DNA of 64,000 bases, from positions 1 through 64,000 of the forward strand of contig FMEL01000018.1 in the NCBI GenBank assembly GCA_900066355.1. Direction: 5' to 3'. Below the pieces are notes generated by a model that did no database searches, had not been told where the DNA came from, and was given only the letters and a program-made list of their open reading frames with translations. A program made the position numbers and the translations under genes. Numbering within the stretch: position 1 is the first letter of the stretch; each line of letters opens with the position of its first letter. Source of the DNA: an uncultured Ruminococcus sp. Lineage in GTDB: Bacteria > Bacillota > Clostridia > Lachnospirales > Lachnospiraceae. Of this stretch, positions 17,827-25,548 are shown piece after piece.

Positions 17827-18771
17827 TTAGTATCTTTTTAATTTTACAACTACGTGACGGTAAGGTTCTTCACCCTCACTCACTGTCTCAACAAATTTGT
17901 TTCCCTGAAGTGCTGAGTGAATGATTCTTCTTTCGTAAGGATTCATCGGCTCAAGGACTACCGGTTTTCTTGTCTTTTTGACTTTGTAGGCAATTCCTCT
18001 TGCCAGATTTTCAAGTGTTTCTTTACGGCGTCTTCTGTAATCTTCGGTATCCAGTTTTACACGGATGTAATCGGATTTTCCTTTGTTTACAACAAGGCTT
18101 GTCAGATACTGGAGGGAATCCAGTGTCTGTCCTCTCTTACCGATGAGGATACCCATATCTTCGCCCTCGAAATCAACTTCCAGACAGCCGTCTGTTGTGT
18201 TGTATTTGGAAGTGATCGTTACTTCTCCGAGATCCATGGAAGCAAATACATCTTTCAGGAATACAAGTGCTCTCTCTTCGATATCTTTGATTTCTTCCGG
18301 ATCTGTAATGATTTCTATTGCCTTTGCAGCTCTGACCGGTTTTTCTTTTGCAGGTCTTTCCTTCTGTTCTCTGACTGGTTTCTCTCTGGATACTTTTTCT
18401 TTGAACTGTTTTTCCCTGACCGGTTTCGGCTGTCTTTCTTCTTTTGCTTTTTCTGCAGAGGTCTCTTTTTTGGTTTCCGGTGCTTTGGAAACAGATTTCA
18501 CTGCTGGTTTCTGTACCTCTTTCGCAGTTTCTTCTTTAAGTGCATCGATCTTAACAGAATCTATGATCTTTTCGATTTCTTTTTCTTCAGAACTTTCTTC
18601 CTTTTTGCAAGCTTTAATGATCGCCGGTTTGCTTCCGATTCCAAAAAATCCGGAGCTTCCTTCACTCACTACCTGAATATCAAGCTGATCACTGGATACA
18701 CCCAGTTCAATACATGCCTTGGTAATTGCCTCATTCTTGGTTTTGGCTGAAAACTGCATATATTCACCCAT
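17827..18771 (-). CDS. jag: Jag/KhpB RNA-binding protein
   Basis: A 314-residue KhpB (Jag, SpoIIIJ-associated). It has an N-terminal Jag_N domain (1-50, FSAKTKNEAI..), a long Lys/Glu/Pro-rich linker (about 75-155), a KH domain with GILIGKRGQTLDSL (about 208-221) and a C-terminal R3H domain (NPYERRIIHSALQ). With KhpA it forms an RNA-binding pair affecting cell elongation and division in streptococci. The linker is longer than in Bacillus Jag. It lies directly downstream of yidC, as in most Firmicutes. Confidence 0.95.
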   Translation of the reverse strand: MGEYMQFSAKTKNEAITKACIELGVSSDQLDIQVVSEGSSGFFGIGSKPAIIKACKKEESSEEKEIEKIIDSVKIDALKEETAKEVQKPAVKSVSKAPETKKETSAEKAKEERQPKPVREKQFKEKVSREKPVREQKERPAKEKPVRAAKAIEIITDPEEIKDIEERALVFLKDVFASMDLGEVTITSKYNTTDGCLEVDFEGEDMGILIGKRGQTLDSLQYLTSLVVNKGKSDYIRVKLDTEDYRRRRKETLENLARGIAYKVKKTRKPVVLEPMNPYERRIIHSALQGNKFVETVSEGEEPYRHVVVKLKRY

Positions 18772-18800
18772 GATAAAACCCCGCCTTCCCTGTTTTTTAT

Positions 18801-20072
18801 TTATTTCTTCTTATTACGTGCATCAAAATCTCTTACCATATTTGCCTTGGCTGTGATACTTCCGGCTTTTGCGTGTGAAGCCTTTTCGTAAGCATCTTCC
18901 ACCTTCTTCGCACGGCTGTTTTCATCTGTACCACTCATGCCCTTGTCAATTTTATTGATGTTTTTGACGCTCTGATGAGCCTGATTGGTGATCTTCTGAG
19001 GCGGAAGTCCTTCTTTTGCTCTCTTGGCTTCCATCTTTCTCATATTTTCATTTACCAGATCATCAATGTTCATCTTGTCCAGATGACGGTTGATCAGAAG
19101 CTGCTGGATACTTCTTACGACTGAACTGGCAATCCAGTAAATACCAAGACCTACCGGGAATGTGAAACAGAAGAATGCGGACATCAGTGGCATAACTGTG
19201 TTCATAGTCTTCATGGAGCTTGCCATTGCATTGTTGCCATCATTTCCGTTCTGCGTTGCTGCCTGCGGCATAAGCTTTAAGTTGAGCATCTGTGTTGCCC
19301 ATGATAAAAGCGGAATTGCAAGTGCGGCAATGATAAGGATCAGAGATCCTGTCTTAATATAGCTCAGTGGCTGATCCGCAATGTTCAGTACACCAAAAGT
19401 CTGCATTTTCTGAATCTCACCAGCTGTTTTGCTGATCTGATCAGAAAATCCGGAAAACTGACTGATCTTCTGTAAGGATTCCCACTGAGATGGAGACAGC
19501 GCATACAGGAAATCTACGATAGAATCTGCATTTTCCGTAACCTGTCTTACTCGTGTCATCTTGTTATCTGTGATAAATTTATTAATGATATCTGTAAATC
19601 CGTCTATTGCAAGGATTTTTGTGCAGACACCGTTAAATACATTGTAAACACTTCCAACATAAGCCGGAATGTTCTGGATTACCTGATACAGGGCAAACAG
19701 AATCGGCATCTGGATTGCCAACTGAACACAGCTTCCTGTCGCAGATACACCATATTTCTGGTATACTGCCTGTGTTTCTTCCTGCATTTTCATCATGGAA
19801 TCCTGATCTTTTTTTCCCTGGTATTTCTTCTGGATCTTCTGGATCTCAGGCTGCATGATCGCACTCAGCTTAGAGAATTTCTGCTGTTTGATCTGCAGAG
19901 GAGTCATACAAAGGTAAATCAGGATACTGAAAATAATAATACAAAGACCGATATTCTGAATTCCAACTGCATCCAGAACCTTGTAGATAGCATTCATGAT
20001 CCAGCCCATCACTACTGCGATCTGACCAATGATCGGGGTACCACTCTTAGTAGCCAAAATCATACTTTCCAA
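18801..20072 (-). CDS. yidC: Membrane protein insertase YidC
   Basis: A 423-residue YidC/OxaA-type insertase. It has five main hydrophobic helices (about 15-60, 120-145, 225-245 and a pair at about 275-330) and a basic cytoplasmic tail rich in Lys/Ala. It inserts and folds membrane proteins with or without SecYEG. The start is probably TTG at 20072: AGGAGG lies ten bases upstream, whereas the next ATG (20063) would be 19 bases away. There is no lipobox, unlike Bacillus SpoIIIJ. Gene order yidD-yidC-jag supports the call. Confidence 0.95.
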   Translation of the reverse strand: MESMILATKSGTPIIGQIAVVMGWIMNAIYKVLDAVGIQNIGLCIIIFSILIYLCMTPLQIKQQKFSKLSAIMQPEIQKIQKKYQGKKDQDSMMKMQEETQAVYQKYGVSATGSCVQLAIQMPILFALYQVIQNIPAYVGSVYNVFNGVCTKILAIDGFTDIINKFITDNKMTRVRQVTENADSIVDFLYALSPSQWESLQKISQFSGFSDQISKTAGEIQKMQTFGVLNIADQPLSYIKTGSLILIIAALAIPLLSWATQMLNLKLMPQAATQNGNDGNNAMASSMKTMNTVMPLMSAFFCFTFPVGLGIYWIASSVVRSIQQLLINRHLDKMNIDDLVNENMRKMEAKRAKEGLPPQKITNQAHQSVKNINKIDKGMSGTDENSRAKKVEDAYEKASHAKAGSITAKANMVRDFDARNKKK

Positions 20073-20142
20073 TTTTCTAGTTCCTCCTGGATTGTCTTAT
20101 GAAGTATACCGTCCAAGCGGACAGCTTCTGCTCCATTTAAAC

Positions 20143-20352
20143 TTATGGTACGGGATCATATCCTCCATGAGAAAAAGGATTACAACGTAATATTCTCCAT
20201 ACTGCAAGTAACCCTCCCTTAAACGCACCATATTTTTCGATTGCTTCCAAACCATATTGAGAACAGGTGGGAATATAAGGACACTTTGTTCTCTTCATCG
20301 GTGATATATATTTCTGATAGAGACGTATCAATTTAATAAGAAGTTTCTTCAT
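20143..20352 (-). CDS. yidD: Membrane protein insertion efficiency factor YidD
   Basis: A 69-residue YidD. An amphipathic N-terminus (KKLLIKLIRLYQKYISP) leads into the family pattern CPYIPTCSQYGLEAIEKYGAFKGG and RCNPFSHGGYDPVP. The conserved cysteines are present and the length is typical. It helps YidC-mediated insertion at the inner face of the membrane. It overlaps the 3' end of rnpA by 20 bp, so the two are coupled, and yidC follows 70 bp later. Confidence 0.96.
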   Translation of the reverse strand: MKKLLIKLIRLYQKYISPMKRTKCPYIPTCSQYGLEAIEKYGAFKGGLLAVWRILRCNPFSHGGYDPVP

Positions 20353-20695
20353 TTACATCATCTCCTGCGATTCCATGCTTCCTCGCCAGATCCATAAATG
20401 CTTTCTCTATCTCATGATAGTTGGTACCATTTGCGGAGTTTCTGGCTATCACTACAATATCAAGATCCTTTTTAAATAAAGATTCATTTAAACGATAGCT
20501 TTCCCTTACCAGTCTGGTGATTCTGTGGCGGACCACACTATTCCCTACTTTTTTGCTTACTGATATTCCCAGACGATTCTTCATGTGCTGATTTGGCAAC
20601 ACGTACATCACCAGATACCGATTTGCTTTTGATGTTCCACGCTTATAAACCTGTTGAAAATCTCTGTTTTTCTTTAAGGACTCTGAGTATTTCAT
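20333..20695 (-). CDS. rnpA: Ribonuclease P protein component
   Basis: A 120-residue RnpA, the protein cofactor of the RNase P ribozyme that matures tRNA 5' ends. The RNR signature region (KKVGNSVVRHRITRLVRESYR) and the N-terminal FQQVYKRG segment are intact. GAAGGGGG precedes the ATG. It follows rpmH after a hairpin, which probably lowers rnpA output relative to L34, and overlaps yidD. Confidence 0.97.
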   Translation of the reverse strand: MKYSESLKKNRDFQQVYKRGTSKANRYLVMYVLPNQHMKNRLGISVSKKVGNSVVRHRITRLVRESYRLNESLFKKDLDIVVIARNSANGTNYHEIEKAFMDLARKHGIAGDDVNEETSY

Positions 20696-20715
20696 CGAAT
20701 CCCCCTTCTTTTATT

Positions 20716-20746
20716 ATAGAAGAAAAGACCACATAACTGCGGTCTT
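20716..20746 (-). terminator. Attenuating terminator between rpmH and rnpA
   Basis: In the minus-strand RNA the segment 20746-20725 forms a 9-bp stem (AAGACCGCA against TGTGGTCTT, one G-U) with a 4-nt loop, followed by TTCTTCT. The moderate U-tract suggests partial termination that sets the L34 to RnpA ratio. Confidence 0.6.
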
Positions 20747-20751
20747 ATATC

Positions 20752-20886
20752 TTAGGCTGATAACTGTTTTCTTCCTTTTAATCTTCTGGCAGCTAATACT
20801 TTACGGCCACCCTTTGTGCTCATACGAGCTCTGAATCCATGAACTTTAGCTCTGGATCTTTTCTTTGGCTGAAATGTCATTTTCAT
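20752..20886 (-). CDS. rpmH: 50S ribosomal protein L34
   Basis: A 44-residue basic protein reading MKMTFQPKKRSRAKVHGF and ending GRKQLSA, with the family RMSTKGGRKVLAARRLKGRK segment. This is unmistakable L34. An AAAGGAGG site lies eight bases before the ATG. It is the first gene of the leftward origin cluster, back to back with dnaA across the oriC region. Confidence 0.98.
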   Translation of the reverse strand: MKMTFQPKKRSRAKVHGFRARMSTKGGRKVLAARRLKGRKQLSA

Positions 20887-20949
20887 AGGTAAAGCACCTC
20901 CTTTATCTATTATACCTTATTCGTAATATTTTCATAGAACATCATTTCA

Positions 20950-20978
20950 ATTATATTCATAACACCCCTGTTCGTCAA
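20950..20978 (-). promoter_or_regulatory. rpmH promoter
   Basis: On the minus strand TTGACG (20978-20973), a 17-bp spacer and TATAAT (20955-20950) form a near-consensus sigma-A promoter about 60 bp before the rpmH start. It drives rpmH-rnpA-yidD-yidC-jag and probably beyond. Confidence 0.85.
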
Positions 20979-21030
20979 GCAAAAATCTTAAAAAATTCTA
21001 CAAAATAAAGCTTTTTTTCAATTCTCAAAA

Positions 21031-21310
21031 GTACCCACATGCCAATGTGGAAAGTTATGGTTAACGTAAAGTTATCCACCATCTTGTGGATAACTTGTGG
21101 ATAACTTCATTTTTTCCACTAAATCTATACCCAAAAGACGACTTAATTTTACACATAACCCTAAAAAAAGCCTTTATTTTACAATATTTTTTATGTGGAC
21201 ACAGTTATACACAATCCTCATATGCTTTTTTCCACAACGTTCAGACTTATGTAAACCTATGGGCATTTATCCACCATTTCCATGTTATACACATGTGGAC
21301 AACGTGGAAA
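21031..21310. other. oriC: oriC, DnaA-box cluster upstream of dnaA
   Basis: At least eight DnaA-box-like 9-mers occur in 240 bp. Forward: TTATCCACC 21072-21080, TTATACACA 21205-21213, TTTTCCACA 21228-21236, TTATCCACC 21267-21275 and TTATACACA 21285-21293. Reverse: TGTGGATAA 21085-21093 and 21096-21104, and TGTGGACAA 21294-21302. The two reverse boxes sit in a perfect tandem 11-mer (TTGTGGATAAC twice, 21084-21105). Location between rpmH and dnaA and strand switching of genes around it fit the chromosomal origin. Confidence 0.92.
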
Positions 21311-21359
21311 ACTTCTCTGTTTTTCTTTGATTTTCCCCACTCAAACCCTTAAATAATCA

Positions 21360-21421
21360 TTGCTAAACAAAAGAATTTATTATAATATATAAACGGATAT
21401 TTATGTCTTTTGACCTATAAT
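21360..21421 (+). promoter_or_regulatory. dnaA promoter region
   Basis: Two TATAAT hexamers (21381-21386 and 21416-21421) lie in an AT-rich stretch before dnaA. The first has TTGCTA 15 bp upstream, which is a tight spacing. The exact start is uncertain. Flanking DnaA boxes would allow autoregulation by DnaA. Confidence 0.45.
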
Positions 21422-21453
21422 ATATACTTTCAAAGAAACCGGGAGATAGAAAC

Positions 21454-22833
21454 ATGGATAAAGTTATTGAAAACTGGGATAAAATTCTGCAGACAGTCAA
21501 AGCAGATTATGATGTGGGCGACGTTGCCTTTAATACTTGGTTAAAACCACTGAAAGTCTACGATGTACGGGATCATGTGATCACGATTCTGGTACCATCA
21601 GAGCAGGTTGTTTTAATAAATCTTCTTAATAAAAAGTATAAACTTCTTCTTCAGGTTACGATCTGTGAAATAACCGGAATGGAAGAGTGTGAAGTCAAAT
21701 TTATATCTCCTGACGAGGCCCCTAAAAAAGAAGTTTCTTCTTATGATAATGCATCCGCATCTACAGCAATGTCTGACATTGACCGCCGCTGCGAAGAAGC
21801 TCATCTGAATCCCAAATATATTTTTGATACCTTTATCGTCGGTAACAACAATAAATTTGCCCAGGCGGCAGCCCTTGCGGTTGCAGAATCTCCGGGAGAT
21901 ACCTACAATCCGCTTTTTATCTACGGAGGCGCCGGACTTGGCAAGACCCACCTTATGCATTCCATCGCTCATTACATTATTGAGCATGATGAAAACAGTA
22001 AGGTTCTGTATGTTACCAGCGAAGAATTTACAAATGAGCTGATCGAGACGATCCGTAACGGAAATAACTCCGCTATGTCCAAATTCCGCGAAAAATACAG
22101 AAATATCGATGTACTTCTTGTCGATGATATCCAGTTTATTATAGGAAAGGAATCTACACAGGAAGAATTTTTCCATACTTTCAACAGCCTTCACAGTGCA
22201 AAAAAGCAGATCATCATTTCCTCTGATAAACCGCCAAAAGATATGGAAATCCTCGAGGAACGTTTCCGTTCCAGGTTCGAATGGGGGCTGATTGCAGACA
22301 TCACACTGCCTGATTATGAGACCCGAATGGCCATTCTTCACAAAAAAGAAGAAATGGAAGGCTATAACATCAGCGAAGAAGTCATCAAATACATTGCTAC
22401 GAATATTAAATCCAACATTCGTGAGCTGGAAGGCGCATTTAATAAAGTAATGGCAAGTTCGAAGCTCGAAAAGAAAGAAGTTACCCTTGAACTGGCAGAA
22501 CAGGCACTGAAAGATATCATTTCTCCGAATGAACAGAAAGTCATCACACCGGATTACATTATTTCCGTTGTTGCCGAACACTATCATGTGACTGTTGCCG
22601 ACCTCTGCGGAAACAAAAGAAGCTCCAAGATCGTTATGCCGCGCCAGATTGCAATGTATCTGTGCCGCGATATTATTGATACTTCACTTAAAACAATCGG
22701 CAAAAATCTCGGTGACCGTGATCATACCACAGTTATGCACGGGATAGAGAAAATTGAAAACGAATTAAAGGTAAATGATAACCTCAGAAACTCGATCGAG
22801 ACACTTAAGAAAAAAATTAATCCACAGGGTTAA
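21454..22833 (+). CDS. dnaA: Chromosomal replication initiator DnaA
   Basis: A 459-residue DnaA. Domain I covers about 1-80, with a short linker to about 110. The AAA+ domain has Walker A GGAGLGKTH (158-166), Walker B LLVDD (221-225) and sensor/arginine-finger region RFRSRFEWG. Domain IV has the DnaA-box-binding signature GDRDHTTVMHGI. It binds the boxes at oriC and opens the duplex. The start ATG has a GGGAGA site. All key residues are intact and the length is typical for Clostridia. Confidence 0.99.
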   Translation: MDKVIENWDKILQTVKADYDVGDVAFNTWLKPLKVYDVRDHVITILVPSEQVVLINLLNKKYKLLLQVTICEITGMEECEVKFISPDEAPKKEVSSYDNASASTAMSDIDRRCEEAHLNPKYIFDTFIVGNNNKFAQAAALAVAESPGDTYNPLFIYGGAGLGKTHLMHSIAHYIIEHDENSKVLYVTSEEFTNELIETIRNGNNSAMSKFREKYRNIDVLLVDDIQFIIGKESTQEEFFHTFNSLHSAKKQIIISSDKPPKDMEILEERFRSRFEWGLIADITLPDYETRMAILHKKEEMEGYNISEEVIKYIATNIKSNIRELEGAFNKVMASSKLEKKEVTLELAEQALKDIISPNEQKVITPDYIISVVAEHYHVTVADLCGNKRSSKIVMPRQIAMYLCRDIIDTSLKTIGKNLGDRDHTTVMHGIEKIENELKVNDNLRNSIETLKKKINPQG

Positions 22834-22838
22834 ATGAC

Positions 22839-23024
22839 TTTTCCACATACATTTTCAAAGTTTGAAAGTACTTTTACACGAAGTTATACAGTGAAGAAAT
22901 CCCCGTTTTTCAAGGTTTGAAAGACTTTTTCACATATTCACACCCCCCTAAGGCGGCTACGGCGGATTTCTTTATATATTTTTATTTATAAAGCAGATTC
23001 CGACACAGAAAGGAGTTATACACA
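22839..23024. other. dnaA-dnaN intergenic origin segment
   Basis: The 192-bp gap holds DnaA-box-like TTTTCCACA (22839-22847) and TTATACACA (23016-23024, overlapping the dnaN leader). It also has a 29-bp motif present twice (22852-22880 and 22907-22935), each with a TTTCAAnGTTTGAAA palindrome, and an AT-rich tract (about 22970-22992). In B. subtilis this gap carries the unwinding element, so it may be the second half of a bipartite origin (inference). Confidence 0.6.
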
Positions 23025-23025
23025 C

Positions 23026-24141
23026 ATGAAAATCATCTGTTCCAAAAGTAATCTTTTAAAAAGCGTAAATATATCTTTGAAAGCTGTTCCTTCTAAGACT
23101 ACAATGCCTATTCTCGAATGTATCCTTATGGATGCAACAACAAATCAGATTAAATTTACAACCAATGATATGGAACTCGGTATTGAGACAATTGTAGACG
23201 GACATATTGAAGAAAAAGGTATGGTTGCTCTTGATGCAAAAATCTTTTATGAAATCATCCGAAGACTTCCGGATAATGATGTAACCATCACAACTGACAG
23301 TAATTATGTTGCAACGATCACCTGTGAAAAAGCGAAGTTTACCATTCCAGGAAAGGCAGGTGAGGATTTTGCTTATCTTCCTGTTATTGAAAAAGATGAA
23401 TCCCTTACTTTATCTCAGTTTACTTTGAAAGAGATGATCCGTCAGACGATCTTTTCTATTGCAGTGAATGAAAATAACCGTCTGATGACCGGAGAATTGT
23501 TCGAAATCAAAGATAACTGTCTGAAAATTATTTCTCTTGACGGTCACCGTATTTCTATCCGAAAGATGCCTCTTAAGAGAGAATATTCCGACCGTAAGAT
23601 TGTCGTTCCTGGAAAGACACTCGGTGAAATAAGCAAAATTCTGTCCGGTGAGATCGATGACCAGGTAAATATTTATTTTACAAAAAACCACATTTTATTC
23701 GAGTTTGACCAGACCATCGTCGTATCCAGACTGATCGAAGGTGAATATTTCCGTATCGATCAGATGCTTTCCAGTGATTACGATACAAAAGTCAGTGTCA
23801 ACAAAAAAGAATTTCTTGACTGTATCGACCGTGCAACCCTGCTTGTAAGAGAAGGTGACAAAAAGCCGATCGTTATTGAGATCACAGATGGCAGCATGGA
23901 ACTCAAGATTGATTCTGCTATGGGATCCATGAATGAAGAAATTGATATTGAGAAATCCGGTAAAGACATCGTGATCGGATTCAACCCGAAATTCCTGATC
24001 GATGCTTTGAAAGTTATCGACGATGAAGTGATCAACATGTATCTGATGAATCCGAAAGCACCATGTTTTATCAGAGATGATGAAGAAAATTACACATATC
24101 TGATCCTGCCGGTCAACATCAGCCAGAATCAAAGCAGATAA
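23026..24141 (+). CDS. dnaN: DNA polymerase III beta subunit (sliding clamp)
   Basis: A 371-residue clamp with three topologically similar domains (about 1-120, 130-245, 250-371) and the family end LPVNISQNQSR near the hydrophobic partner-binding groove. The dimer encircles DNA and tethers polymerase and repair proteins. AAGGAG precedes the ATG, partly overlapping a DnaA-box-like sequence. It lies next to dnaA, as is universal in Firmicutes. Confidence 0.99.
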   Translation: MKIICSKSNLLKSVNISLKAVPSKTTMPILECILMDATTNQIKFTTNDMELGIETIVDGHIEEKGMVALDAKIFYEIIRRLPDNDVTITTDSNYVATITCEKAKFTIPGKAGEDFAYLPVIEKDESLTLSQFTLKEMIRQTIFSIAVNENNRLMTGELFEIKDNCLKIISLDGHRISIRKMPLKREYSDRKIVVPGKTLGEISKILSGEIDDQVNIYFTKNHILFEFDQTIVVSRLIEGEYFRIDQMLSSDYDTKVSVNKKEFLDCIDRATLLVREGDKKPIVIEITDGSMELKIDSAMGSMNEEIDIEKSGKDIVIGFNPKFLIDALKVIDDEVINMYLMNPKAPCFIRDDEENYTYLILPVNISQNQSR

Positions 24142-24182
24142 TGTAAGTGTTAATCAGTCAGGATAATAAGAGGTGAATGGAT

Positions 24183-24389
24183 TTGGAAATCAAAATAAGA
24201 GATGAATTTATCAAACTTGGACAGGCTTTGAAACTTGCAGGAGTTGTTGAAGATGGTGTGGAAGCCAAATATGCGATTCAGGATGGTCTGGTTCAGGTAA
24301 ACGGAGAAGTGGATGAGCGCAGAGGCCGCAAAGTTTATGCAGGCGATGTGATCACATATGAAAATCAGGAAATAAAAGTAATCAAATAA
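24183..24389 (+). CDS. yaaA: S4-domain RNA-binding protein YaaA
   Basis: A small S4-like protein with the family pattern FIKLGQALKLAGVVEDG, QVNGEVDERRGRKVYAGD. It is basic and presumably binds rRNA during 50S assembly, as suggested for the Bacillus homologue. An ATG at 24177 is only one base after AAGAGGTG, so I favour TTG at 24183 with seven-base spacing (68 residues). The dnaN-yaaA-recF order is conserved; the recF start follows one base after its stop. Confidence 0.92.
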   Translation: MEIKIRDEFIKLGQALKLAGVVEDGVEAKYAIQDGLVQVNGEVDERRGRKVYAGDVITYENQEIKVIK

Positions 24390-24390
24390 T

Positions 24391-25482
24391 ATGTATATCA
24401 AATCGTTAGAGCTTAAAAATTACAGGAATTATCAGAATCTGCAGCTTGACTTCGATAAAGGAACCAATATTTTTTACGGAGATAATGCACAGGGAAAGAC
24501 CAATATTCTGGAGTCGGTGTATCTTTGTGGGACGACAAAATCTCACAGAGGAAGCAAGGACAAAGAGATCATCCGGTTCGGAGAAGAAGAATCTCACATT
24601 CGAATGATGATCCGGAAAGATGAGTTTTCTTACAAAATAGATATGCACCTCCGTAAAAATAAGGCGAAAGGCGTTGCAATCAACGGACTGCCGATCAAAA
24701 AAGCCAGAGAATTATTCGGTATTGTAAACCTTGTGTTTTTTTCACCGGAAGACCTGAACATTATAAAAAACGGTCCCGGTGAGAGAAGAAGGTTTATGGA
24801 TTTGGAATTATGTCAACTTGATCAGATTTATCTGACAGATCTTGCCGGGTACAATCATATTGTGAACCAGAGAAACCGTCTTCTGAAGGATCTTTATATG
24901 AATCCTTCTCTGAAGGAAACGCTTGATATCTGGGATATGCAGATGCTGCAGTATGGCACAAAGATCATCAATAAGCGTAAAGATTTTGTCCGTGATCTGA
25001 ATCAGGTAATACAGGATATTCACCATAATCTGACCGGAGGAATCGAACATCTGGAAGTTGTTTATGAGCCGAGTACGGAAGCAGAAGATTTTGAAAATGT
25101 TTTGAAGAAAAACAGGGAACGGGATATCCGAATGAAGATGACATCCGCGGGACCGCATCGAGATGATCTGAGTTTTGTGGTAAATGGGATCGATATACGA
25201 AAATACGGATCCCAGGGACAGCAGCGTACGGCAGCTCTGTCTTTGAAACTTTCAGAAATCTATCTCGTAAAAGAAAAAATCAAAGATACTCCGATACTTT
25301 TGCTGGATGATGTACTTTCAGAGTTGGACAGCAACAGGCAGACTTACCTTCTGGATTGTATTCATGATATTCAGACACTGATCACCTGTACCGGACTGGA
25401 TGATTTTGTAAGTAACCAGTTTCATATCAACAAGGTTTTCAGGGTCATAAAGGGAGAAGTTTATAATCCGGTAAGCAGCTAA
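24391..25482 (+). CDS. recF: DNA replication and repair protein RecF
   Basis: A 363-residue SMC-like ATPase. Walker A GDNAQGKTN (30-38), signature SQGQQRTAALSLKL and Walker B ILLLDDVLSELD are complete. With RecO/RecR it loads RecA at single-strand gaps. There is no strong ribosome site of its own; the start lies one base after the yaaA stop, so translation is probably coupled. The length is normal. Confidence 0.97.
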   Translation: MYIKSLELKNYRNYQNLQLDFDKGTNIFYGDNAQGKTNILESVYLCGTTKSHRGSKDKEIIRFGEEESHIRMMIRKDEFSYKIDMHLRKNKAKGVAINGLPIKKARELFGIVNLVFFSPEDLNIIKNGPGERRRFMDLELCQLDQIYLTDLAGYNHIVNQRNRLLKDLYMNPSLKETLDIWDMQMLQYGTKIINKRKDFVRDLNQVIQDIHHNLTGGIEHLEVVYEPSTEAEDFENVLKKNRERDIRMKMTSAGPHRDDLSFVVNGIDIRKYGSQGQQRTAALSLKLSEIYLVKEKIKDTPILLLDDVLSELDSNRQTYLLDCIHDIQTLITCTGLDDFVSNQFHINKVFRVIKGEVYNPVSS

Positions 25483-25488
25483 AGTATT

Positions 25489-25517
25489 TTGACAAGCAAG
25501 TATGCTTATGATACACT
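25489..25517 (+). promoter_or_regulatory. Near-consensus promoter after recF
   Basis: TTGACA (25489-25494), a 17-bp spacer and TACACT (25512-25517) form a near-perfect sigma-A promoter right after recF. It overlaps the first codons of the longest frame of the next gene, which argues that translation starts downstream at TTG 25549. Confidence 0.85.
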
Positions 25518-25548
25518 GGTTTTAACTATTGGAAAGTTGGTGAATACA

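Noticed and set aside
21613..22587. 324-codon antisense frame in dnaA
   Set aside because: A shadow of dnaA; Phe/Asp/Asn-rich composition and no ribosome site.
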